Shown here piece by piece: positions 18,330-26,059 of a DNA stretch of 64,000 nucleotides. Location of the stretch: contig BDTR01000020.1 of assembly GCA_002897775.1 (NCBI GenBank), positions 1 through 64,000 of the forward strand. The letters are read 5' to 3'. Position numbers and translations under genes: made by a program. The notes below the pieces were generated by a model. It was not told the origin of the DNA. It saw only the letters and a list, made by a program, of their open reading frames with translations, and made no database searches. The stretch is from a bacterium BMS3Bbin08 (GTDB taxonomy: Bacteria > Nitrospirota > Thermodesulfovibrionia > UBA6902 > BMS3Bbin08). How positions within the stretch are numbered: position 1 is the first letter of the stretch; each line of letters begins with the position of its first letter.

Positions 18330-19586
18330 TTAGCTGGGTTTTTTTATTATTTCAAGGATATCTTTTACCTTAAGCGCGACCGCTGTTTCTTTTTTGTTTT
18401 GCATGTCTTTTATCACTGCTTTTCCTTTTTTAAGTTCATCCTCACCCAAAACAATAACGGTTCTGGCATTGACCCGGTCTGCTTTTCTCATCTGGCTGCG
18501 AAGTGACGAGCTGTCATAATTCATTTCAACCCACGACCCCTCAGCCCTTAACTGTTCAGCCAGGACAAAGCTCTTCTCAGACGCCTCCCTGCCAAGCGGG
18601 CAGAAGAACAGGTCCGGGCCCTGCGCTTCTTCCACAGAATCCTTGATAAGGGGAATAAGCCGCTCCATGCCAATGGCAAACCCGATACCAGGAGTTTGCG
18701 GTCCGCCGAATTCCTTTACCAGCATGTCATATCTGCCTCCGGCAGCCACGGCCTTCTGGCTTCCAAGCGATTCACTGGTCACTTCAAAAGCAGTCCTCGT
18801 ATAATAATCAAGGCCCCTTACGATATTGGGATTAAGCACATAGGATACGTTAAGCAGGTCAAGATTGTGTTTCAGGCCATTAAAGTGCCCGCCGCATTCC
18901 ACACATAAATAATCTAATATCGCGGGAGCACCCTTTCTCGCCTTTATGCATGATGATACCTTGCAATCGAGTATCCTCAGCGGGTTGGCCTTATATCTCC
19001 TGCGGCAGTCTTCACAGAAGTCTTTTAGTTTGCCCTTGATCGACTTCTGTAACGCTGTTTTGTATTCAGGACGGCATAGCCTGCAGCCGATCGATGTGAT
19101 CTCAAGCCTGGCGTCCTTAAGCCCTGTTCTTTTCAATATCGTCCAGAGCATGGAGACGGCCTCAGCGTCGAGCTGCGGATTTTCACTGCCCATCGCTTCA
19201 ATGCCTATCTGATAGAACTGCCTGTTCCTGTATGCCTGGGGCCTTTCGTATCTGAACATGGGGCCAAGATAATAATATTTCTGGGGAGAGGGCCCGTTAT
19301 GGAGATGGTGCTGGACAAAAGCCCTGACGAACGGCGCGGTACCTTCGGGCCTCAGGGTTACGCTCCGGCCTCCCTTGTCCTCGAATGTATACATCTCTTT
19401 TTCAACAATATCGGATGTTTCACCGATGCTTCTGCTGAAAATGTCAGTAACTTCAATTACCGGGAGCCTTATTTCGTGATATCCGTATTTCTGAAAGACC
19501 TCCCTCGCGATGTTCTCTATATGCTGCCAGATGAATACCTCGGGCGGAAAGATATCCTGAACACCCTTGAGCGACTTAAACCTCAT
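18330..19586 (-). CDS. hisS: Histidine-tRNA ligase
   Basis: A 418-residue class II synthetase charging tRNA-His. Motif 2 is TLRPEGTAPFVRAF. The histidine-specific loop is GLDYYTRTAFEV, and motif 3 is PGIGFAIGMERL. A C-terminal anticodon-binding domain is present (VIVLGEDELKKG). ATG 19586 begins MRFKSLKGVQDI, the typical HisS N-terminus, and overlaps the divIVA stop by 11 bases. Confidence 0.95.
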   Translation of the reverse strand: MRFKSLKGVQDIFPPEVFIWQHIENIAREVFQKYGYHEIRLPVIEVTDIFSRSIGETSDIVEKEMYTFEDKGGRSVTLRPEGTAPFVRAFVQHHLHNGPSPQKYYYLGPMFRYERPQAYRNRQFYQIGIEAMGSENPQLDAEAVSMLWTILKRTGLKDARLEITSIGCRLCRPEYKTALQKSIKGKLKDFCEDCRRRYKANPLRILDCKVSSCIKARKGAPAILDYLCVECGGHFNGLKHNLDLLNVSYVLNPNIVRGLDYYTRTAFEVTSESLGSQKAVAAGGRYDMLVKEFGGPQTPGIGFAIGMERLIPLIKDSVEEAQGPDLFFCPLGREASEKSFVLAEQLRAEGSWVEMNYDSSSLRSQMRKADRVNARTVIVLGEDELKKGKAVIKDMQNKKETAVALKVKDILEIIKKPS

Positions 19587-20049
19587 CGGGCTTTTCTTCC
19601 TCTCTCTGCCTGTCAAACTCCATCATGCCCAGATGGCTCTCAATAAGCCTCTTGAGCTCTTCCTTGAAGTGCAGTCTTACACCCTTGAGGTCTGTTATAT
19701 CCTCGTGTATCCTGACCACCTTTTCCTGGGCCCCCCTCACCATGTCTTCAGCTTTTAGCTCGGCCTCTTTTCTGATAAGTTCAGCGTCCTTTTTCGCGTT
19801 GGCCTTGTGCTCTTCCACTATCTGCTGTGTGGCCATGAGAGTATCCCTGAGTGTTGATTCAATGCTTTTGTACTCTTTTAACTGTTTTTCCATTTTTTTT
19901 GTTTCTTCCCTGAGGGAGGCGTTGTCCCTTAAAAGTTCTTCCATCTCCTCCCTTACAAGCTCAAGAAAGGAATCCACCTCTTCTTCGTCAAATCCCCTGA
20001 ATTTCGCGGGAAACTGTTTTTGCTGGATGTCCAGCGGAGTTATTCTCAT
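19576..20049 (-). CDS. DivIVA domain protein
   Basis: A 157-residue protein. The N-terminal MRITPLDIQQKQFPAKFRGF is the lipid-binding DivIVA segment, followed by a long coiled coil to residue 125. DivIVA-type proteins sense curved membrane at poles or septa and act in cell division or growth. It sits between yggT and hisS, similar to the yggS-yggT-divIVA order of many division-associated clusters. Confidence 0.88.
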   Translation of the reverse strand: MRITPLDIQQKQFPAKFRGFDEEEVDSFLELVREEMEELLRDNASLREETKKMEKQLKEYKSIESTLRDTLMATQQIVEEHKANAKKDAELIRKEAELKAEDMVRGAQEKVVRIHEDITDLKGVRLHFKEELKRLIESHLGMMEFDRQREEEKPDEV

Positions 20050-20083
20050 AATTAACCTGCCTCCTTAAACTTACAACTAACTT

Positions 20084-20377
20084 TTAGAATAGACTGTGTC
20101 TTATTATATACCTTGCGATAATCGACTGAATTAAAATAATAGCAATAATTACTATTAAAGGAGAAATATCTATTGGTCCCAGTCTGTTGCCAATGAATCT
20201 CCTCACAGGTCTCAGGACGGGCTCAGTAACAGAATATAAAAACCTGACAATGGGATTGTAGGGATCTGGATTAACCCAGCTTATAAGCGCGGCGATTATA
20301 ACAATCCATTTATAAATATTAAGAAGAGCGTCAATTAGCTTAAAAATACCTGTAATCAGATCAACCAGAATAGACAT
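20084..20377 (-). CDS. YggT family membrane protein
   Basis: A 97-residue protein with two membrane helices around the conserved SWVNPDPYNPIVRFLY and VTEPVLRPVRR motif of the YggT/YlmG family. These proteins are implicated in osmotic tolerance, division or thylakoid biogenesis; the precise role is unknown. ATG 20377 is preferred to an upstream TTG at 20383. Confidence 0.9.
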   Translation of the reverse strand: MSILVDLITGIFKLIDALLNIYKWIVIIAALISWVNPDPYNPIVRFLYSVTEPVLRPVRRFIGNRLGPIDISPLIVIIAIILIQSIIARYIIRHSLF

Positions 20378-20419
20378 TATCAATCCATATCATAAACAGC
20401 TAATAATTTAACACCTGTT

Positions 20420-21217
20420 TTACGAAACTTTTCCTAACTCTTCAGACCTGTTTTTTGCCGCTTTAACAGCAGACATAACAGTGTCCTTAAATTTCTTCTT
20501 TTCAAAAACCCGCAGGCCCGCCGCGGTCGCGCCCCCCGGAGAAGTGACCATTTCCCTGATAGCTGAAGGGCTCATCCCCGAAGAAAGTAATTGAGATGTC
20601 CCGATGGCGGTCTGTACAGCAAGGGTAAGAGCGTCTTTTTCCTCAAGCCCCATCTTTATCCCGCTGTCTGTCATTGCTTCTATGAAAAGGGCGAAAAACG
20701 CAGGTCCGCTTCCTGACAGGGCGGTTACGGCATCCATATGCTCTTCAGGCAGAACGAGCAGCTGCCCTATAGTCATAAATATTTTTTTGACGACAGGTAT
20801 ATCAATATCAGAGAAATGTTCACGCATAGATATTACAGTCATGCCTTCCCGTACAAGCGCGGGTGTGTTCGGCATGACGCGAATGATCTTTTTCGTCTTA
20901 AGCCTTGAGGAAAGATAAGACAGAGTGACGCCCGCGGCGATCGACACAACGGTTTTTTCCTCAGTAACAGAGCCGCCTATCTCGTCCAGGACAGCTTTCA
21001 TGTCCTGCGGCTTAACCGCGAGGATTATGATGCTGCAGGAAGAAACTATCTCTTTGTTTGAGTCTGTGGTCTGTATGCCGTGATGCTGTTTGAGATAATG
21101 TCTCCTGACTTCCCGGGGTTCGGAAACAAATATATCTTTTATGCCCAGGGATTCCATACCCTTTATCAGGACATTTGCCATGTTGCCGCCGCCTATAATG
21201 CCTATCTTTCCCATCAT
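20420..21217 (-). CDS. proC: Pyrroline-5-carboxylate reductase
   Basis: A 265-residue enzyme performing the last step of proline synthesis. The Rossmann motif is IGIIGGGNMANVLIKG. RVMPNTPALVREGM and the C-terminal signature SGSGPAFFALFIEAMTDSG followed by TSPGGATAAGL are all intact. The start is one of two adjacent ATGs. It lies 17 bases after the yggS stop, in the common yggS-proC order. Confidence 0.95.
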   Translation of the reverse strand: MMGKIGIIGGGNMANVLIKGMESLGIKDIFVSEPREVRRHYLKQHHGIQTTDSNKEIVSSCSIIILAVKPQDMKAVLDEIGGSVTEEKTVVSIAAGVTLSYLSSRLKTKKIIRVMPNTPALVREGMTVISMREHFSDIDIPVVKKIFMTIGQLLVLPEEHMDAVTALSGSGPAFFALFIEAMTDSGIKMGLEEKDALTLAVQTAIGTSQLLSSGMSPSAIREMVTSPGGATAAGLRVFEKKKFKDTVMSAVKAAKNRSEELGKVS

Positions 21218-21234
21218 ATTAATAATATACTATC

Positions 21235-21930
21235 TTAGCGGTTCCTTTCACCGAAAATTAACGTGCCTACCCTTACCATGGTGGCGCCCTCTTCAACAGC
21301 TGTTTCGAAATCATGCGACATGCCCATTGACAATTCACGTACAGGGAAGCCCTTTTCAGATGCTGTTTCAGCAAGCAGCCTGAGCCTTTTGAAATACGGC
21401 CTTGTTTTCTCAGGATCTTCAAAGAACGGCGGCATCAGCATCAGGCCTTCCAGTTTCAGATTTTCCATTGTACTCACTCTTTGAAGCAGTTCCATCAGGT
21501 TCTTTTCGGATATTCCGTGCTTTGCGGCCTCATCCGCGAGTTTCACCTGAACAAGGACCCTTTGTTTTTTTCTTTTTTGCCGTGCGTGGCTGTTTATTTC
21601 ATCCGCCAGCTTTTCCGAATCAACGGAATGTATCATATCAAACAATTGCACCGCTGACCCGGCCTTATTTCTCTGAAGGTTCCCGATCAAATGCCATTCG
21701 ACCCGCAGGTCCGGTCTCAGTGCCCGAAGCTCTGTTATCTTGGCCTTTGCCTCCTGGACCCTGTTCTCGCCCAGAATGTATGCCCCGGCGTTAACTGCCT
21801 CAATGACCTTCTCTATGCCCACGGTCTTTGAAACCGCGACCAGCTTTATATTATCAAAATCCCTGCCCGCTTTAACAGCAGAATCCCTGATCTTTGTCCG
21901 TACCTCGTTGAAAGCCCCGGCGATCCCCAT
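21235..21930 (-). CDS. YggS/PROSC family PLP homeostasis protein
   Basis: A roughly 231-residue alanine-racemase-fold protein that binds pyridoxal phosphate without known enzymatic activity and buffers the cofactor pool. KLVAVSKT holds the PLP lysine. GENRVQEAKAK, WHLIGNLQRNKAG and MGMSHDFETAVEEGATMVRVG are family blocks. ATG 21930 was selected from the family N-terminus; ATG 21948 or earlier starts would add poorly conserved residues. Confidence 0.92.
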   Translation of the reverse strand: MGIAGAFNEVRTKIRDSAVKAGRDFDNIKLVAVSKTVGIEKVIEAVNAGAYILGENRVQEAKAKITELRALRPDLRVEWHLIGNLQRNKAGSAVQLFDMIHSVDSEKLADEINSHARQKRKKQRVLVQVKLADEAAKHGISEKNLMELLQRVSTMENLKLEGLMLMPPFFEDPEKTRPYFKRLRLLAETASEKGFPVRELSMGMSHDFETAVEEGATMVRVGTLIFGERNR

Positions 21931-21998
21931 TGAGTAGAAGCTTAGCATGTTTGTTTTTTTGTTGGCAAGACCGTTAAAAGAGGCATCAACAGTAGTAT

Positions 21999-22027
21999 TT
22001 GACCTCAATGTTTATCTTTGATAAGAT
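21999..22027 (+). promoter_or_regulatory. Probable sigma-70 promoter for the M16 peptidase genes
   Basis: TTGACC (21999-22004), a 17-base spacer and TAAGAT (22022-22027) precede the GTG start at 22035 by 7 bases. There is no Shine-Dalgarno sequence, so the transcript is probably leaderless. Confidence 0.55.
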
Positions 22028-22034
22028 TTAGTAC

Positions 22035-23381
22035 GTGAAAAAACTACTTTTTGTGATTCCCATTTGTTTGCTTTTTTTCAGCAATATTTCCTGCGCCAAT
22101 TCAGCCGCTGAGATCCGGAATGAAAAAACGGTGTTATTGCGTGAAGAAGTGCTGCCTAACGGGCTTAAGGTGTTTATTCTTAAGGACCGGAGCGCGCCGC
22201 TCGCTGTTTTTCAGATATGGTATCATGCCGGTTCAGCTAACGAACAGATAGGCAAAACAGGACTGAGCCATCTCCTTGAGCATATGATGTTCAAAGGCAC
22301 CCGCAGGTACGGGCCCGCGGAATTTTCAAAGATCATCAAGAGGGCGGGAGGCATTGATAACGCGGGGACGACCAGGGACTACACGTTTTATTACCAGAAA
22401 CTTTCGCCTGACAGGATTCATCTTTCCATAGAACTCGAAGCCGACCGGATGCGGAATCTGGTGATGGACCCTGAAGAGACCCTTTCAGAAAGGGATGTTG
22501 TTATGGAGGAACGAAGGCTGAGATATGAAGATGACCCTCAAAACCTCGTTTATGAAGAGGTCGTATCAGCCGCCTTTAAGAACTCTCCGTACAGGTGGCC
22601 TGTTATCGGCTGGATGCAGGACATAAAAGGGATAACAAGGGACGATCTGTGGAAATACTATAAGGAACGCTATGTGCCCAATAACGCTGTCATAATCGTT
22701 GCCGGCAATATTGATGTGGATTCAGTGCTTGCCATGATAAGGAAGGAGTTCGGCCCTATTCCAAAGGGCCCTGATATCAGGGAACTGAAAATAGGAGAGC
22801 CTGAACAAAGGGGAGAGAGAAGGGTGTTCGTAAAAAAGGAAGCTGAACTCCCGTATGTATTAAGCGCGTACAAGGCTCCGAACGTACTTCAGAAGGACAG
22901 CTATGCCCTTGATGTGCTGGCTGGGGTGCTTTCAGGCGGCAAGAGCGCGAGGATTTACAGGAGTCTGATTGATGAAAAGCAGATCGCGCTTTCCGCTGGC
23001 GCGGGCTACAGCAATTTCCTGAAATATCCTTTTCTTTTTTATCTGTATGGGACCGCAATGCCCGGCAGGTCAATAGATGAAGTTGAAAAGGCTTTATATG
23101 AAGAAGTGGAAAAGATCAAGGAACATGCCCCGACTGAAAGAGAAGTGCAGAAGGCAAAAAACCAGATCGAAACTGATTTTATCATGGGGCAGGATTCCAT
23201 ATTCTTCCAGGCGGAGATGATTGGAATGTTTGAGATGATCGGAGACTGGCGGCTTAAGGATAAATACCTTGAAGGTGTAAGGGAGGTGACGCCCGGGGAC
23301 GTGAGGGATGCCGCGCGCAAATATCTTATAGAAGATAAAAGGACTGTCGGGATTTTAATTCCGCTTAAAAAATCAGAATAA
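22035..23381 (+). CDS. M16 family zinc metallopeptidase (catalytic subunit)
   Basis: A 448-residue secreted or envelope peptidase. A signal peptide (residues 1-21, MKKLLFVIPICLLFFSN) precedes the processing-peptidase fold. The inverted zinc motif HLLEHMMFKGT is present with the downstream glutamate in ERDVVMEERR. The C-terminal half carries the second M16 domain. It likely pairs with the next gene, which lacks the zinc motif, to form a heterodimeric peptidase. The GTG start is 7 bases from a -10 box and lacks a ribosome site. Confidence 0.93.
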   Translation: MKKLLFVIPICLLFFSNISCANSAAEIRNEKTVLLREEVLPNGLKVFILKDRSAPLAVFQIWYHAGSANEQIGKTGLSHLLEHMMFKGTRRYGPAEFSKIIKRAGGIDNAGTTRDYTFYYQKLSPDRIHLSIELEADRMRNLVMDPEETLSERDVVMEERRLRYEDDPQNLVYEEVVSAAFKNSPYRWPVIGWMQDIKGITRDDLWKYYKERYVPNNAVIIVAGNIDVDSVLAMIRKEFGPIPKGPDIRELKIGEPEQRGERRVFVKKEAELPYVLSAYKAPNVLQKDSYALDVLAGVLSGGKSARIYRSLIDEKQIALSAGAGYSNFLKYPFLFYLYGTAMPGRSIDEVEKALYEEVEKIKEHAPTEREVQKAKNQIETDFIMGQDSIFFQAEMIGMFEMIGDWRLKDKYLEGVREVTPGDVRDAARKYLIEDKRTVGILIPLKKSE

Positions 23382-24754
23382 TGTACGATTCACGATTCAC
23401 GATTCACAATTCACGGCAGTTAGTCCGTATCTTTATTTTACTGTGCGCTGTTTACTGTTCTTTGTTCACCAGTGCATACGCGCTTGACGCGAAACGGCAG
23501 GTGCTTGAGAACGGCCTTACCCTTTTGATGGTTGAGAGGCATAATCTTCCGATCGTAAAGGTGACTGTCGGCATCAGGGCGGGAAGCCTTATGGAGCCTG
23601 AGGACAGGGCAGGGCTGGCCGGTTTGACAGCCGCGCTCCTGACCGAGGGCACGAAAAAGAGGAGTGCCGCGCAGATAAGTGAGGAGAGCGAATTTGTCGG
23701 CGCGTCAGTCGGCGCGTCGGGCGGTGATGACTTTATCACGGTCAGCCTTTCTGTTTTAAAAAAGGATGTGTCTCTCGGTTTTGACCTTCTTTCAGATATA
23801 ATCTTAAACCCCGTGTTCCCTGAGAAAGAATTAAATAAAAAGGTAAAACAGATCAAAGGAAGCCTGAAGGCGCGGGAGGACGACCCTGGTTTTGTCGCGT
23901 CAAAGATATTTAAAAGCGAGGTCTTTGGAAAGCATCCGTACGGCAGGTTGACCGCGGGCAGTCCCGAGACCCTTGACAGGATAAAAAGAGATGATGTTGT
24001 TAAGTTCCACTCGGCCCTTTACGTTCCCAATAATTCAATAATGTCTGTTGTCGGCGATATAACGCCGGAAGAAGTAAGCGGCCTGCTTGAGAGATACTTT
24101 TCCGCGTGGCGCGCGAAACCTGTTGAGCTAAGCCCCCCTGAAAAACCCGCGGAGATAAAGAAGAAAAAAACCGTTGTTATAGACAGGGACCTTACCCAGG
24201 CCAACATTATCCTCGGCCATATCGGGATAAGCAGGGACAATCCTGAGTATTATGCTGTATCCGTTATGAACTATATACTGGGAGGCGGCGGTTTTGGATC
24301 AAGGCTTATGCAGAACATCAGGGAGGAAAAGGGGCTTGTCTATGATATACACAGTTCTTTTAGCGCCAACAAATACGGCGGATCTTTCAGGGTCAGTCTT
24401 CAGACGAAAAATGAGTCGGCAAATGTTGCTATAGAAGAGGTCCTGAATGAGATGAAAAAAATAATGAACGGGAAGGTGTCTGATTCAGAGCTTTCAGACG
24501 CAAAGGCGTTTCTCACCGGAAGTTTCCCCATGAGGATAGAAACGAGCGGACGCATCGCGGGTTTCCTGGTCGCTGTGGAGTATTACGGGCTCGGCGTTGA
24601 TTACGTCAATAATTACCCTGGTTACATTAACAGCGTGACAAAAGAAGATGTGCTTGAAGCGGCAAAAAAGTACCTTGACCCTGAGCAGTTCATTCTTGTT
24701 GTTGTTGCCGATAAGGAAAAGGCGTCAATAGTAGAGAACAAAAGTAGAGAGTAG
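23381..24754 (+). CDS. M16 family peptidase-like protein, non-catalytic subunit
   Basis: A 457-residue M16 paralog. Where the catalytic partner has HxxEH, this one reads GLTAALLTEGT, so zinc ligands are missing. The substrate-binding RxxxxxY region is kept (NIREEKGLVYDIHSSF). This is the usual non-catalytic partner of a two-gene M16 peptidase. The ATG overlaps the previous stop by one base (TAATG). The first 13 residues are encoded by ACGATTCACGATTCAC repeats, which sit ahead of the signal peptide (IFILLCAVYCSLFTSAYA). The last residues run into an AGTAGAGAG repeat. Confidence 0.92.
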   Translation: MYDSRFTIHNSRQLVRIFILLCAVYCSLFTSAYALDAKRQVLENGLTLLMVERHNLPIVKVTVGIRAGSLMEPEDRAGLAGLTAALLTEGTKKRSAAQISEESEFVGASVGASGGDDFITVSLSVLKKDVSLGFDLLSDIILNPVFPEKELNKKVKQIKGSLKAREDDPGFVASKIFKSEVFGKHPYGRLTAGSPETLDRIKRDDVVKFHSALYVPNNSIMSVVGDITPEEVSGLLERYFSAWRAKPVELSPPEKPAEIKKKKTVVIDRDLTQANIILGHIGISRDNPEYYAVSVMNYILGGGGFGSRLMQNIREEKGLVYDIHSSFSANKYGGSFRVSLQTKNESANVAIEEVLNEMKKIMNGKVSDSELSDAKAFLTGSFPMRIETSGRIAGFLVAVEYYGLGVDYVNNYPGYINSVTKEDVLEAAKKYLDPEQFILVVVADKEKASIVENKSRE

Positions 24755-24773
24755 ATAGTAGCAAGTAGCAAGA
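24742..24773. repeat. Left AGTAGAGAGTAG-type flank of the IVP gene
   Basis: AAGTAGAGAGTAG (24742-24754) followed by AGTAGCAAGTAGC. The same 13-mer and the word GTAGCAAGTAG occur inverted at 25147-25164 on the other side of the four-helix-bundle pseudogene. Confidence 0.75.
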
Positions 24774-25138
24774 ATGAAGAAAAAACCAATAAAAAATATT
24801 GAAGATTTCGATGGTTACCAAAAAACTGCAAAAGTGTTCGAAAAATTCACAGAAGAAGACTTTCCTATTCTTCAGAAAACCCGACAGGGAAAGCTTTAGC
24901 GCGCAATCAGCTAAGATGTCTGGATTCTATTTGTGCAAATATGGAAGAGGACTATGAAAGGAAATCAGGCAAGGACATAAAGAATTTTTTTAGAATGTCT
25001 AAAGGCTCGGCTGGTGAAGCTAAGGGAAGATATAAAAGATTAAAGAAAGTATTCCCGGATAAAACTATAGACAAGCGTGTAGCTGTTTTAAACGAAATCA
25101 GGGCTATGTTGGAATCTCTGATTAAAAAGTGGGTGTAG
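24774..25138 (+). pseudogene. Frameshifted four-helix-bundle protein (23S rRNA intervening-sequence type)
   Basis: The frame from ATG 24774 reads MKKKPIKNIEDFDGY to KTRQGK, then stops. The continuation in another frame is ALARNQLRCLDSICANMEED followed by YERKSGKDIKNFF to the stop at 25138. Restoring one A in GGGAAAGC near 24888-24892 gives a full 121-residue protein of the S23/IVP four-helix-bundle family, close to its usual length. These genes are known as passengers in 23S rRNA intervening sequences and as stand-alone ORFs. AGTAGAGAGTAG words in opposite orientation flank it, suggesting a small mobile unit. The shift may be genuine decay or an assembly error. Confidence 0.8.
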
Positions 25139-25139
25139 T

Positions 25140-25172
25140 TTTCTCTCTACTCTCTACTTGCTACCCGCTACT
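25140..25172. repeat. Right AGTAGAGAGTAG-type flank of the IVP gene (inverted)
   Basis: CTACTCTCTACTT at 25147-25159 is the exact reverse complement of the 13-mer at 24742-24754, and CTACTTGCTAC at 25154-25164 complements the adjacent left-side word. Confidence 0.75.
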
Positions 25173-25186
25173 TAAGTGCTTATTCC

Positions 25187-26059
25187 ATGAATTCAGAAGA
25201 AATACTTATAAAAGACGCTTTCCTGCTCGGTATTGAGCTGAGGCTTTTCTGGGTCGTAGCGTTTTTGTATATCATATGTTTTTTTATCGGGGTCGCGTAC
25301 CTGATAACTTCAAAACAAACATACGGCAGGACACTTACATCCGGGCTCTGGATAACCGCCGTGATCCATACGATACTGATACTGTTCAGGACATTTGAGG
25401 GTATGAGGCCGCCTTTTCAGACCCTTTATGAAACGCTCTCATGGTTCGCGTGGTCAGTGAATATAACTTATATCTATGTCCAGCGCCGGTGGAAGGAGGT
25501 CTTTCTGCCCGGCCTTATCGTTGCAGGAATTGCCGGAGCCGCGTGCATTTACAGCCTGCTTACGCGCAGTCCTGTGATAGCGCCTGTACCTCCGGCGCTT
25601 CAAAGCCCGTGGTATGAAGCGCACGTTATTGTTGCCTTTCTGGCTTATGCTGTTTTTGTAGTAAGTTTTTCCGTTGAGGTCTGTTACCTGAAGTTCAGGA
25701 TACCGGCGGATGAAACTCCGGGAATTTTCGGATGTGTTGACGAAGAATTTCACAGGTGGACCCACAGGCTCGTGCTTCTGGGATTCCCGCTCCTGACGTT
25801 TGCCGTTTTCTCAGGGGCCGCTTGGGCGAATGACGCGTGGGGAAGATACTGGTCATGGGACCCGAAGGAAACATGGTCATTAATAACCTGGACCGTCTAT
25901 GCCCTTTACCTTCATACACGGGCGGTCGGGAAGTGGAGGGGCACACCCGCGTCATTACTTAATCTGCTGGGCTTTATCTGCATGATCATGACCTTTCTCG
26001 GAGTGAACTGGCTTACAAAACTTTTGAATATTCCGAGTATCCATACCTATGCTGTATAA
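25187..26059 (+). CDS. ccsB: Cytochrome c biogenesis protein CcsB/CcsA (heme handling)
   Basis: A 290-residue polytopic membrane protein. The tryptophan-rich heme-handling motif WGRYWSWDPKETWSLITW lies near residues 218-235. Conserved histidines occur in flanking helices (EAHVIVAF, WTHRLVLLG). It is the heme channel component of system II cytochrome c maturation. The naming of CcsA and CcsB differs between annotation systems. The reading frame overlaps the ResB-type gene by 11 bases, as expected for the two-part synthase. Confidence 0.92.
   Translation: MNSEEILIKDAFLLGIELRLFWVVAFLYIICFFIGVAYLITSKQTYGRTLTSGLWITAVIHTILILFRTFEGMRPPFQTLYETLSWFAWSVNITYIYVQRRWKEVFLPGLIVAGIAGAACIYSLLTRSPVIAPVPPALQSPWYEAHVIVAFLAYAVFVVSFSVEVCYLKFRIPADETPGIFGCVDEEFHRWTHRLVLLGFPLLTFAVFSGAAWANDAWGRYWSWDPKETWSLITWTVYALYLHTRAVGKWRGTPASLLNLLGFICMIMTFLGVNWLTKLLNIPSIHTYAV

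Noticed and set aside
23381-24754. Second M16 protein as an active protease
   Set aside because: The HxxEH zinc motif is absent; it is the typical inactive partner.
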